From assembly GCF_031851795.1 (NCBI RefSeq), contig NZ_CP134696.1, positions 2,465,001-2,529,000 on the forward strand: a stretch of DNA of 64,000 bases, in the 5' to 3' direction. Positions 26,569 through 36,327 of this stretch are shown in pieces. The position numbers and the translations under genes are program-made. This DNA comes from Pontibacter sp. G13. Lineage in GTDB: Bacteria; Bacteroidota; Bacteroidia; J057. Below the pieces are notes generated by a model, which saw only the letters and a list, made by a program, of their open reading frames with translations, had not been told where the DNA came from and did no database searches. Within the stretch, counting starts at the first letter, position 1, and each line of letters opens with the position of its first letter.

Positions 26569-29011
26569 GAGCCGGATTACCCACGGGCCGATGCACTGGC
26601 CGAAATCCGGCTCAGCCAAAGTGGGAATGGGCCGGCGCACAGCCCGAAATCCGCCTCAGGGTCAAGGGTTAAAACCCTTGACTGTGGGGTGTCGCGCCTT
26701 CAGCGCTTGGATGGATTGCTAGCTCAAAATCTTCTGTTCCATCACGTCATTCGCGGCGGCGGTGGCCTCGGCAGGGATGAAGGCGCCGTTCGGGAATCTC
26801 CTGAGCGCGGAGCATCCTTTCATGCGAAATAACATTGCCTCATCCCGCAAAATTTCGATGCGGTGGCGCCTGTGCGGTGGGGGAAATTTATGCGGGATCT
26901 CACGCCTTGTGCATACTGGGGCTTTTCTTGTGCCGAGGGAGGAACTGACGACACATCCATTCCAAATTCATCACGTCATTCTCGACGGCTATAGCCTCGG
27001 CAGGTGTGAAGGCGCCGTTCGGGAATCTCCTGAGCGTGTAGCCTTCTGCCAAGCGAAAAACAAATGCCTCATCCCGCAAAATTTCGATGCGGTGGCGCAT
27101 GTGCGTGGGGGAAATTTATGCGGGATCTCACGCCTTGTGCATGCTGGGGCTTGTCTTGTGCCGAGGGAGGAACTGACGACACATCCATTCCAAATTCATC
27201 ACGTCATTCGCGACGGCGATAGCCTCGGCAGGGATGAAGGCGCCGATTGGGAATCTCCTGAGGGTGAAGTATCCTGCTAGGCCACACGCACAGGCCCTCT
27301 CGGCGATTCCCTTGAATGCCATGCGAGCTCAGGGAGATTCCACCTCTGCCCCCGACGCGCGGGCCTTGGCTGATGGCAGGCTGGAATGACGGTTCGATTT
27401 TTCATCCATTCTGCCCTGCGGGCGCCCAATCGCGACTCCCTTTGCAGGGCCGTGGGATCCCTGATAAATCCCACGACCCACAGATGCCAGCGCAGGGATT
27501 TTCAGGGATGAGGCATAAGGGGGGTGGATAAGATAGGTCAAGGGTTAAAACCCTTGCATGTGGGGTGTCGCGCCTTCAGCGCTTGGATGGATTGCTAGCT
27601 CAAAACCTTCTGTTCCTTCACGTCATTCTCGACGGCTATAGCCTTGGCAGGTGTGAAGGCGCCGATCGGGAATCTCCCAAGTCAAGGGTTAAAACCCTTG
27701 GCTGTGGGGTGTCGCGCCTACAGCGCTTGGATGGATTGCTAGCTCAAAACCTTCTGTTCCATCACGTCATTCGCGGCGGCTATGGCCTCGGCAGGTGTGA
27801 AGGCGCCGATCGGGAATCTCCTGAGCGCGTAGCCTTCTGCCAAGCGAAAAACAAATGCCTCATCCCGCAAAATTTCGATGCGGTGGTGCATGTGCGTGGG
27901 GGAAATTTATGCGGGATCTCACGCCTCGTGCATGCTGGGGCTTGTCTTGTGCCGATGGAGGAACTGACGACACATCCATTCCAAATTCATCACGTCATTC
28001 GCGACGGCTATGGCCTCGGCAGGTGTGAAGGCGCCGATCGGGAATCTCCCAAGTCAAGGGTTAAAACCCTTGGCTGTGGGGTGTCGCGCCTACAGCGCTT
28101 GGATGGATTGCTAGCTCAAAACCTTCTGTTCCATCACGTCATTCGCGGCGGCTATGGCCTCGGCAGGTGTGAAGGCGCCGATCGGGAATCTCCCAAGTCA
28201 AGGGTTAAAACCCTTGGCTGTGGGGTGTCGCGCCTACAGCGCTTGGATGGATTGCTAGCTCAAAACCTTCTGTTCCTTCACGTCATTCGCGACGGCGATA
28301 GCCTCGGCAGGTGTGAAGGCGCCGATCGGGAATCTCCTGAGCGCGTAGCCTTCTGCCACGCGAAAAACAAATGCCTCATCCCGCAAAATTTCGATGCGGT
28401 GGCGCATGTGCGTGGGGGAAATTTATGCGGGATCTCACGCCTTGTGCATGCTGGGGCTTGTCTTGTGCCGAGGGAGGAACTGACGACACATCCATTCCAA
28501 ATTCATCACGTCATTCGCGACGGCGATAGCCTCGGCAGGGATGAAGGCGCCGATCGGGAATCTCCCAAGTCAAGGGTTAAAACCCTTGGCTGTGGGGTGT
28601 CGCGCCTACAGCGCTTGGATGGATTGCTAGCTCAAAACCTTCTGTTTCATCACGTCATTCGCGACGGCGATAGCCTCGGCAGGGATGAAGGCGCCGATCG
28701 GGAATCTCCTGAGCGCGGAGCATCCTGTCATGCGAAATAACATTGCCTCATCCCGCAAAATTTCGACGCGGTGGTGCATGTGCGTGGGGGAAATTTATGC
28801 GGGATCTGACTGGGAGCCGGATTACCCACGGGCCCGTACACAGCCCGAAATCCGCCTCAGCTGGAGCCGGATTACCCACGGGCTGGCACACTTGCCGAAA
28901 TCCGGCTCAGCCAAAGTGGGAATGGGCCGGCGCACTTGCCGAAATCCGGCTCAGCTAAAGTGGGAATGGGCCGGCGCACAGCCCGAAATCCGGCTCAGCC
29001 AAGTAAAGTCT
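26569..29011. repeat. Gene-free mosaic of palindromic repeat modules between the two PULs
   Basis: About 2.4 kb built from a few modules repeated in different orders. Module A: the 18-bp palindrome CAAGGGTTAAAACCCTTG at 26663, 27539, 27683, 28055, 28199 and 28571, each followed by a GCGCC-CAGCGC stem. Module B: arms ATCCCGCAAAATTTC and GAAATTTATGCGGGAT at 26842-26898, 27071-27126, 27862-27918, 28378-28433 and 28750-28805. Module C: CCATTCCAAATTCATCACGTC followed by AAGGCGCCGATCGGGAATCTC. Module D at about 27407-27512. GAGCCGGATT/AATCCGGCTC hairpins occur at 26569-26613 and several times in 28811-29000. Open frames here span repeats and are not genes. Confidence 0.85.
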
Positions 29012-29168
29012 GTGCGGATGGCCTGCGGCGGCGATAGGGATAGGAGGGGCGAGCGCCAGCGAGGTCCGGAGCCTTCAGCGGAGGACGGTAGCCCCCGCAT
29101 AGCCCGGCTCTGGCGGCTCATGATGCCAAGCGGAACTCCCCGAGCTAGACCGCCAGAGATCGCCCAAA
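29012..29168. repeat. Copy 2 of the three-copy structured repeat element
   Basis: Nearly identical to copy 1 over its first 90 bases. Contains a perfect nine-pair stem, CTCTGGCGG (29108-29116) with CCGCCAGAG (29150-29158). It sits directly beyond the terminator of the sensor-regulator gene. Confidence 0.85.
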
Positions 29169-29177
29169 TGATCCAGC

Positions 29178-29210
29178 AAAAAAGCGAATCCCAAACACTT
29201 GGAATCCGCT
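29178..29210 (-). terminator. Rho-independent terminator of the hybrid two-component regulator gene
   Basis: On the minus strand GCGGATTCCAA pairs with TTGGGATTCGC (two G-T wobbles) around a four-base loop, followed by six T. A near-identical stem terminates nrdA at 50661. Confidence 0.8.
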
Positions 29211-29237
29211 TTGGCGCATGTATGTATCATCCCTCCA

Positions 29238-32200
29238 TCAGCTCGGGACCTCATCGACCGGCTCGCCTTCCTTGAGCTGCTTGAGATAGGCCGATGGCGA
29301 AAGCCCAAATTCCTTCTGGAAACATTTGCTGAAGTATCTCGGACTTTTGAAACCCGTGCGATAGGCCACTTCGGAAATGTTGAGGGATTGTTGCTTGAGG
29401 AGCTGGAGGGCGCGTTTGAGTCGGAATTGCTTGATGAAATTGGACGGTGAATCCTGCATGATTTCCTCCATCCGACGATAGAAGGTCGCGCGGCTCATGC
29501 TCATCTCGGAAGCGAGAAATTCCACACTGAGCCATGAGGCATCGATATGCGCCTCCAACAAATCCACCACTTGCTGGATAAATTGGTCCTCGGGGGATTG
29601 CACTTCCACCACTTTGGGCTCGACCGTGATGACCTTGCCGTATTTCTCCTTGAGCAGCATCCGATTGGACAGGAGATTTCGGATCCGCCAGCGCAGGAAT
29701 TCCATGCGAAAAGGCTTTTCGAGGAAATCATCGGCATCATGCTGGATGCACGCCAATCTTTGCTCCTCCGAATACCTGGCTGTCAACACCACAAATGGTA
29801 CATCATTGAGGGACTTGTTGCCACGCACCTGCTTGAGGAACGCCAATCCGTCCGTGCCCGGCATGATCATATCGCTCAGGATCAAATCCGGTGATTCACG
29901 CTTGGCCAATTCATACCCTTCCGCGCCATCTGCCGCAGTGATAATCCGGAACTCGGCCCCCAATGATTCCGCCAGCATGTGACGCAGCTCGGGATCATCT
30001 TCGGCAATCAACACCAAAGGTGCTTCGGCCAGATTGGCTTGTTCTTCAGGTATATCACCACTGGCATGGTCCACCTGAGGTCCATCCATTTCCGCGGCGG
30101 ATCGGTGCAATTCTTGAGGATCGTACAATTCCATCGCTGCTGGAATCCAGACCGTAATCCGTGTCTCTCCGGGCTTGCTCTCAGCAGCAATCTCCCCGTG
30201 ATGCAATCGGACCAGTCTCACCACCAGATCCAACCCCAATCCTGTCCCGCCCAGCAGTTGCTCCTTGGATACCTCAGCTTGGGTGTATGGCTCGAAAATT
30301 CGCTCCAGATCGGAAGGCGAGATTCCATTGCCATTGTCGATCACCTCAAGTCGAGTATAGGCACCTGCGGACATATTGGCGTTGGGTAGCGCATCTCCAG
30401 CGAGGAGTTCTGAGGCCACGCGGACCCGGATGGTTCCATGCTCCCCGGAGTATTTGAAGGCATTGGAGAGCAGGTTGAGGGTGATGATTTCCACCAACTG
30501 CTGATCAAACCAAGCGAGAATTTCGGTTTCGCGGGATTCGAAGTGGTAATGGATCTGCTTGACCGTGGCGACATCGTCCATATCGGTTTTGATGCGCTTG
30601 AGGAATTGGAGGATGTCTCCCCTACCCGCTCGCAATCTGAACGCCCCCATATCGCTTTTGCGGAGATTCATGATCTCATCGGTGAGGCGTTTGAGGCGCA
30701 GGGCATTTTGGTAGATTTTTTGGACTGTCTCCATCTGAACCTTATCGGGGTTTTCCGCCAGCACTTTTTCCAGCGGTCCCATGATGAGGGTCAATCGGTT
30801 GCGAATTTCGTGGGAAAGGTCGGAGAAATAATGAATGTTGGAGTCTTGCCGTGCGCGCTCCAAGGCAGCCTTCCGAAGCCGACGTTGGAGCCCTTCCCAT
30901 TTCCAAACAAGCAGTACCACACCGATCAACACCAAGCCGATGATCAGGCCATACATGACAAAAGCGGTCTTGGTCATCCAAAAGGCTGGCTTTATCTCGA
31001 TCGGTAGCGAGATAGATTGGCGAGTCCAGTACCCTTTGCTGTCAGAGCACATCACCTCGAATCGGTAGTTTCCCGCAGGCACCTGCACGTATTTGGCCAC
31101 CCGATCATCTGCACGGGTAAAGTGCCATGCTTCTTCCAGTCCCACGAGTCGATAGGCGTATTTGATCTTTTCGGGGGCAGCAAAATCTAGCGCCGAGAGG
31201 TGAATCTCAAACGAATTTCGATCGTGTTCCAGCGCGACATTTCCTGATTTGAGCTGGGCATCGATATCGGCATCAGGCTGGATCAAATCGGGCTGATCCT
31301 GATTGGGGTTGAACACCTGAAAATGACTGATCACCAAATTGGGATTGCCCGGTGCATAAGGCAGGGACTTGGGCATCAAATGGTAGATCCCATTGTTGCA
31401 CCCAAAGAAAATCCCGTCATGCGTGCGAGCGAGACTGTTGTAATTGAAGTGCGTATTGAGCATCCCATCGGTCACTCCGTAGTCGATGAAAGGCATCGGT
31501 TCTTCCGGGAGATACAAGGCCAGTCCTTGTTCGGTACCTACCCATACCCGGCCAAATTGATCCTCGGTAATGCCTGTAACCGTCATGGAAGGGAGTCCAT
31601 CTTCTACCGTGAAGTGCTCAAACCCAGATCTATCCGGAGCATATCGAAACAGCCCCCCACCTCTTGTTCCAATCCATACACGCCCGCGGGCATCTTCAAA
31701 CATCCCGAGTACGCCATAGCTGAGGTCTCCATCATCTGCGCCAAAATTGTAATAGCGGACCTGCCGCCCATCTGGATGCAATTGATATACCCCATAGCCT
31801 CGGGTACCTACCCAAATTGTCCCTTGGCGATCCTTGGTCATGGCCCCGATATGGAGACTCGTTCCATAGAGTTCGTTTTCCGCAAGCGGGCCTTCGGATT
31901 CCTCCAGCGTTTTGAGATTGAGCACACTGACCCCAACCTTCCATTGGCCGACCCAGATGAGATTGGGAGAGACTTCGAGCAGATCTATGACAGTATTTTC
32001 GAAGGTCTTGATCAGTTCCCAGTCACGGGCTTGTATATCGGTGCGTGTGGGGTTTTTGAGTCTAAAAATGCGTTCATGGGAAGCGATGAGCAAATCTCCT
32101 GATTGAGTCTGAACGATTTCCCGGACCCCTCCTTTGGGCATGGCGATATGCTCGAATTGCCGCTCATTGACCTTTTTCCGAAAAATTCCATCGTTGGGCG

Positions 32201-33335
32201 TTCCTACCCAGAGGCTTCCTTCCGAGTCTACACATGCAGAATGGATGATTTGATTGAGCGGGACATAATTGTCGGGATTGAGCTTGAGGAGATTCCATTC
32301 GAAGGGTTGCTGCTTGTACTGACGAATGCCCTGCAACGTCCCGATCCACAGCGAGTGGCTGGCATCCTTGAGCAAGCACGAAACGTGATCGCTCGGCAAT
32401 CCGCCAATGCGAGACTCGTCGGCTTGCATGTGCAGCACCTCGGCAGTCTCAAGGCTTTCAGACGCTTCCAGCAGGCAAATTCCCCGAGAAGTCGCCACCC
32501 AAAGCCTACCGGAAGATTCGATAGAAAGATCGCGGACTTCAATTCGATTGTCCTCCAGTAAGTCCTTTTCACCCAACCGAGTTGGTTGATCTTGGCGATT
32601 GGTCGGAAGCGCACATTTGATGAGTCTGGGTCCTCTGGTACCCATCCATAAGTACCGCTGCGAAGGATCGATCCGCATGGTGGAAATCGGTTGGCGAATC
32701 GAGGTTCGCTTTGGCTGCTCATCCGTGTTCCAAGACCAGAGTCCCCGATTGGTTCCGATCCACCATCTACCGAGCGGGTCTTGCTCGACTTGTTCGATCC
32801 ACAATCTTTTGGCATTTCGCTGGAACTGAGATTCACTCAGCCATACCTCGCGTTTCAGCGCTTCTCCCTGTTGAGATTCTGGGGTAATCCGGATCACCTG
32901 TTGCCCATCTCGCTGGACCATGAGGACATGACCTTGTTCATCGAGGATGAGTTGTTTGCCCACCAACCCCAACCAAGACTGGAATTTGCGGGTCTGGGGA
33001 TTAAAACAACTAAGGCCCGACTCGGAAGTGATCCAAATCTGGCCATGTCTATCCTCTAGGAGGTTGGTGACATTGTTGTTGAGCAAGGAATGGGAGTCCT
33101 GTGCATCGTGTGTGTACTGGATCACCGAGGCCCCATCATATCGATAAAGTCCTGAAAACGATCCAATCCACAAATACCCAGATCGATCGATCAGCATGGA
33201 ATTCACCGGTTGATTGAGGATTTTCCCATCCGGTGCGAATTCATGGAGGAATGGAAGTGTGGGAGTTGCTTGGGCTGGAATGAGTAATAACCACCCGAGG
33301 ATTCCCCACAAGCAAAGTATCAACAATCGACTCAT
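29238..33335 (-). CDS. Hybrid two-component system regulator (HTCS) of PUL 2
   Basis: A 1365-residue single-chain sensor-regulator. The ATG at 33335 begins a signal peptide (MSRLLILCLWGILGWLLLIP). In order: about fourteen Reg_prop beta-propeller repeats in the periplasm (DRSGYLWIGSFSGLYRYDG is the first), a Y_Y_Y domain near 700-780 (YAYRLVGLEEAWHF), a membrane helix near 790-815, HisKA with H842 (FSDLSHEIRNRL), HATPase (NLLSNAFKYSG, GTGLGLDLV), a receiver with D1155 (LILSDMIMPG), and a C-terminal AraC-type HTH (about 1265-1365). Such proteins bind an oligosaccharide released from the target glycan and activate their PUL. It follows the sulfatase at 33478 by 143 bp and a terminator. Confidence 0.95.
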   Translation of the reverse strand: MSRLLILCLWGILGWLLLIPAQATPTLPFLHEFAPDGKILNQPVNSMLIDRSGYLWIGSFSGLYRYDGASVIQYTHDAQDSHSLLNNNVTNLLEDRHGQIWITSESGLSCFNPQTRKFQSWLGLVGKQLILDEQGHVLMVQRDGQQVIRITPESQQGEALKREVWLSESQFQRNAKRLWIEQVEQDPLGRWWIGTNRGLWSWNTDEQPKRTSIRQPISTMRIDPSQRYLWMGTRGPRLIKCALPTNRQDQPTRLGEKDLLEDNRIEVRDLSIESSGRLWVATSRGICLLEASESLETAEVLHMQADESRIGGLPSDHVSCLLKDASHSLWIGTLQGIRQYKQQPFEWNLLKLNPDNYVPLNQIIHSACVDSEGSLWVGTPNDGIFRKKVNERQFEHIAMPKGGVREIVQTQSGDLLIASHERIFRLKNPTRTDIQARDWELIKTFENTVIDLLEVSPNLIWVGQWKVGVSVLNLKTLEESEGPLAENELYGTSLHIGAMTKDRQGTIWVGTRGYGVYQLHPDGRQVRYYNFGADDGDLSYGVLGMFEDARGRVWIGTRGGGLFRYAPDRSGFEHFTVEDGLPSMTVTGITEDQFGRVWVGTEQGLALYLPEEPMPFIDYGVTDGMLNTHFNYNSLARTHDGIFFGCNNGIYHLMPKSLPYAPGNPNLVISHFQVFNPNQDQPDLIQPDADIDAQLKSGNVALEHDRNSFEIHLSALDFAAPEKIKYAYRLVGLEEAWHFTRADDRVAKYVQVPAGNYRFEVMCSDSKGYWTRQSISLPIEIKPAFWMTKTAFVMYGLIIGLVLIGVVLLVWKWEGLQRRLRKAALERARQDSNIHYFSDLSHEIRNRLTLIMGPLEKVLAENPDKVQMETVQKIYQNALRLKRLTDEIMNLRKSDMGAFRLRAGRGDILQFLKRIKTDMDDVATVKQIHYHFESRETEILAWFDQQLVEIITLNLLSNAFKYSGEHGTIRVRVASELLAGDALPNANMSAGAYTRLEVIDNGNGISPSDLERIFEPYTQAEVSKEQLLGGTGLGLDLVVRLVRLHHGEIAAESKPGETRITVWIPAAMELYDPQELHRSAAEMDGPQVDHASGDIPEEQANLAEAPLVLIAEDDPELRHMLAESLGAEFRIITAADGAEGYELAKRESPDLILSDMIMPGTDGLAFLKQVRGNKSLNDVPFVVLTARYSEEQRLACIQHDADDFLEKPFRMEFLRWRIRNLLSNRMLLKEKYGKVITVEPKVVEVQSPEDQFIQQVVDLLEAHIDASWLSVEFLASEMSMSRATFYRRMEEIMQDSPSNFIKQFRLKRALQLLKQQSLNISEVAYRTGFKSPRYFSKCFQKEFGLSPSAYLKQLKEGEPVDEVPS

Positions 33336-33383
33336 AGAAGCGTAGCAGTAGCGAAGTTCAGGGGTGTCCAGCCCCATTGGCAC

Positions 33384-33415
33384 AAAAAGGAAAGCCAAGA
33401 ATTCCTCGGCTTTCC
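33384..33415 (-). terminator. Rho-independent terminator of the sulfatase gene
   Basis: On the minus strand GGAAAGCC pairs with GGCTTTCC around an 11-base loop, followed by TTTTTG. It separates the sulfatase unit from the regulator gene. Confidence 0.8.
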
Positions 33416-33477
33416 CAGTCAATTTATCATTTCACCGCAAGGCGAAAGCGTCAGTTCGGCCAATGGCCGCGGTTCAC

Positions 33478-34962
33478 TCAATCGGCTTGGGCAGCAGAAA
33501 TCTGAGGTTGCTTGACCTTCCAGATTTCATGCGGTGTGCGAGATTGATCCATCAGGATAGCCAGCTCCGCCGCGAGATCTGGATATTGATCAGCGACGTT
33601 TCGAGATTCGGACAGATCCGTGGAGAGGTTGTACAATTCCACAGGTTTGGAGGGATTGAGCCGGACTGCTTTCCAATCACCCCGACGAATGGCTTGATGC
33701 GTATATTTCGCCTCATGGAATTCCCAATAAAGATAATCATGTTTCTCTTGTAGATCACCTTTTCCCAGCATTTCCGGTGCAAAAGAAATCCCATCGATCT
33801 CCAAATTACTAATATCCACATGGGCCAATTCAGCCACTGTCGGCAGCACATCCCAAAATGCGGAAATATGATCGGAGGATTGGCCAGCCGGAATGTGTCC
33901 GGGCCAACGTGCAATAAACGGAATCCGGATTCCTCCTTCGTAGAGATCTCGCTTCATTCCTCTCAAAGGACCATTGGAATCAAATTGGTCAGGATGTGCC
34001 CCCCCTTCACGATGGGGTCCATTGTCGCTGGAGAACATCACGATGGTCTGTTCATCCAAGCCCAATTCCTGCAAGTGATCCAAAATTCGCTGCACATCGA
34101 GGTCGATGCGATGCACCATCGTGGCATAAGCGGCTTTGGGATTGGGTTGAGACTGGTAGCGTCCGAATCCTTTTTTGTTTCCTCCTTGGGTATTTTCCAC
34201 GAAAGGCGTTTCCTCAAACTGCCCCTTGTACTGTTCGAAAATGCTGTCCTCTGGAACAATCATCTCAGCATGCGGGGTGGTATATGCGAGGTAAAGGAAA
34301 AAGGGATTTTCCTGATGCTCAGAAATGAAATCTATCGCTCCATCAGTGAACAGATCATTGCTGTATGCTCCTCGTTGCCCGTTTTGATTTTCGGCGATTT
34401 CCACAGTGTCCCCATCTCTGAATAAGTATTCAGGAAACTGCCAATGCGCATGAGCTTGGTTGAGAAATCCGAAGTAGGAATCAAATCCCTTGGAAGTAGG
34501 CTCGCCGGTAGTTCCATGCATCCCCAATCCCCATTTTCCAATCAATCCCGTAGAATATCCGCCACGGCTCAACACCTCTGCGACTGTCACATCCTGAGGC
34601 TGTAGGTGCAATCCCCCTCCAAATCCATGACTTCCCCGCTCGTAATTTCCTCTCACTCTTCCATGCCCACTATGTCTTCCCGTCATCAGCGCGCCCCGGG
34701 AAGGAGCACATACCGTACTGCCGGCATAGTGCTGCATGAAGCGAATACCTTCGCCTGCCATGCGATCCAAATTGGGGGTGGGGATGGTTTCCTGTCCATA
34801 CACCCCCAAGTCGGCATAGCCCATATCATCTACCAAAATATAGACAATGTTGGGGCCCGAAGGCGAGTCCTGTAAGTCGACGCTGCTGCTGGCATTGGTC
34901 TGGCAGCCCGCCCAGACGGCACAAAGGCCGATCATGATCCAGTATAGTTGGTGCTTGCGCAT
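33478..34962 (-). CDS. S1-family sulfatase, lipoprotein (S1_16-like)
   Basis: A 494-residue formylglycine sulfatase. The ATG at 34962 starts a lipoprotein signal ending VWAGC (Cys20). The metal-site segment YILVDDMGYADLGVYG is followed by C85-A-P-S-R. The TGRHSGHGRVRGN stretch after the active site resembles the S1_16 group of Bacteroidota, which includes galactose/N-acetylgalactosamine 4-sulfatases; this is a pattern judgement. It is the last gene of the SusC-SusD-PKD series of PUL 2, 217 bp after the PKD lipoprotein. It would desulfate the glycan at the surface or in the periplasm. Confidence 0.9.
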   Translation of the reverse strand: MRKHQLYWIMIGLCAVWAGCQTNASSSVDLQDSPSGPNIVYILVDDMGYADLGVYGQETIPTPNLDRMAGEGIRFMQHYAGSTVCAPSRGALMTGRHSGHGRVRGNYERGSHGFGGGLHLQPQDVTVAEVLSRGGYSTGLIGKWGLGMHGTTGEPTSKGFDSYFGFLNQAHAHWQFPEYLFRDGDTVEIAENQNGQRGAYSNDLFTDGAIDFISEHQENPFFLYLAYTTPHAEMIVPEDSIFEQYKGQFEETPFVENTQGGNKKGFGRYQSQPNPKAAYATMVHRIDLDVQRILDHLQELGLDEQTIVMFSSDNGPHREGGAHPDQFDSNGPLRGMKRDLYEGGIRIPFIARWPGHIPAGQSSDHISAFWDVLPTVAELAHVDISNLEIDGISFAPEMLGKGDLQEKHDYLYWEFHEAKYTHQAIRRGDWKAVRLNPSKPVELYNLSTDLSESRNVADQYPDLAAELAILMDQSRTPHEIWKVKQPQISAAQAD

Positions 34963-35179
34963 ATCTGCGATTCTTGTTGATAAAGCGTTTTCAGGTACAG
35001 CAGGACAGAAGGTCCCCCAACGAGGCACCCAGTCCCCGACCCGCCTCCAGCATGCAGATTGCGGGTCGGTACTGTCTGATGAATTAGCGTGTATTGATGG
35101 GCATTATCATCTCAATTGGGGCTCAAAAGATCTCAATCCCAGAATTCCCGCATTCAAGATATTTTTCAACCCAATTGTG

Positions 35180-36292
35180 CTATTCGACATGAACAACTAC
35201 TTGGGACTTCACAGAGAAGATTCCCGAGTAAGGAGCATTGGCAGTTTTGGGTTGTGTGTAGGTCAATTCAAAAATGAGCGGCTCTGTGAAATCCAGGGCG
35301 GATATTCCCGATTCCACGAGATTTCCGTTGACGCGGACTTCGGTATGCTCGGCATCGTACAAGTCCCATTCTGGAATGAGTTGGGTCAAATCTGTCCCAT
35401 CCGGCAAGTCCATGAACACGTCGAATTGGTTGTAATCCCCCGCGTACAACTCGAGGGTTCCCGCTTGGCCACCGATCGTCAATTGCGTAAACTCGGGGAT
35501 GATCATCGGACATACCCAGTAGGTGCTGGTCTGATTCTCCGAATTGGTCAAGACGAATGCCTTTTCCTGAAATCTCAGATCATCTTCCGTATCGAATATG
35601 ATCCGGGTCTGGCCATTGACGAAGGACTCTGTTCCCGCTGGCAAAACCTCCACGGTCTCTGAATTGGTATTCAGCTCGATGGTCGGAATGACATTGATGT
35701 CCGCCACAGTGGAGAATGGGATGAATCGGCCTACTGCAATCTCCCCAAGTCTTGTTGGGCGATAATAACTCACCCCAATCATCCGGTTTTCATTGTCGAT
35801 AATGTCCGCTGTATTGCGAAAATCCTTGAACAAGAATGTGATGGGATCGAGGAATCGGTTATTCGCAGTGGCGCTATTGCCTACCTCAAACTGCGTGAAA
35901 TTGACAGCGTCGATATTTGGATCGGTGATCGTGATCTCTTTTTGAGCGATCGCCTCTACCCGTTCTTCCGAATCCAAAGCGTATCCACTTGCCACCATCG
36001 TAATGGTATAGGTTCCGGCACGGCTATAGGAATAGCTGAAATTGCCATTCACATCAGTTTTGAACCCCGTATCTCCGGATTCTCGCTGATCGTAATCATG
36101 GCCGGGATCTCCGGTAAACACCGCATAGAATTGGCCTTCGCCTTGATTGGTAAGGGCTAGCGTTTCAAACACTTGGTATTGCTCCTTGTCAAGGGAGAAT
36201 GCCGCCTCCGGATCGATAAAGGCAGGGTCTTCATTGGCGCACCCCCAGAGCATCAAGCCCAGCATGGTGCAGTATATAATCTGTCGAAACAT
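35180..36292 (-). CDS. PKD-domain surface lipoprotein of PUL 2 (SusE/F position)
   Basis: A 370-residue lipoprotein; the ATG at 36292 starts MFRQIIYCTMLGLMLWGC with lipidated Cys18. Residues about 25-130 form a PKD-like domain (FSLDKEQYQVFETLALTNQG; GNFSYSYSRAGTYTITMVASG). The remaining 240 residues are beta-rich without a family I recognise. Its place directly after susD (36 bp) is that of SusE/SusF surface glycan-binding proteins, so a binding role is likely by position; no catalytic motif is visible. Confidence 0.8.
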   Translation of the reverse strand: MFRQIIYCTMLGLMLWGCANEDPAFIDPEAAFSLDKEQYQVFETLALTNQGEGQFYAVFTGDPGHDYDQRESGDTGFKTDVNGNFSYSYSRAGTYTITMVASGYALDSEERVEAIAQKEITITDPNIDAVNFTQFEVGNSATANNRFLDPITFLFKDFRNTADIIDNENRMIGVSYYRPTRLGEIAVGRFIPFSTVADINVIPTIELNTNSETVEVLPAGTESFVNGQTRIIFDTEDDLRFQEKAFVLTNSENQTSTYWVCPMIIPEFTQLTIGGQAGTLELYAGDYNQFDVFMDLPDGTDLTQLIPEWDLYDAEHTEVRVNGNLVESGISALDFTEPLIFELTYTQPKTANAPYSGIFSVKSQVVVHVE

Positions 36293-36327
36293 GTGATTGG
36301 TCGTTAGATGAAATATCTGCAAGGGGT

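Noticed and set aside
27565-28740. 391-residue open frame made of repeated blocks
   Set aside because: It spans the palindromic repeat modules; the protein repeats only mirror DNA repeats and there is no signal, domain or ribosome site.
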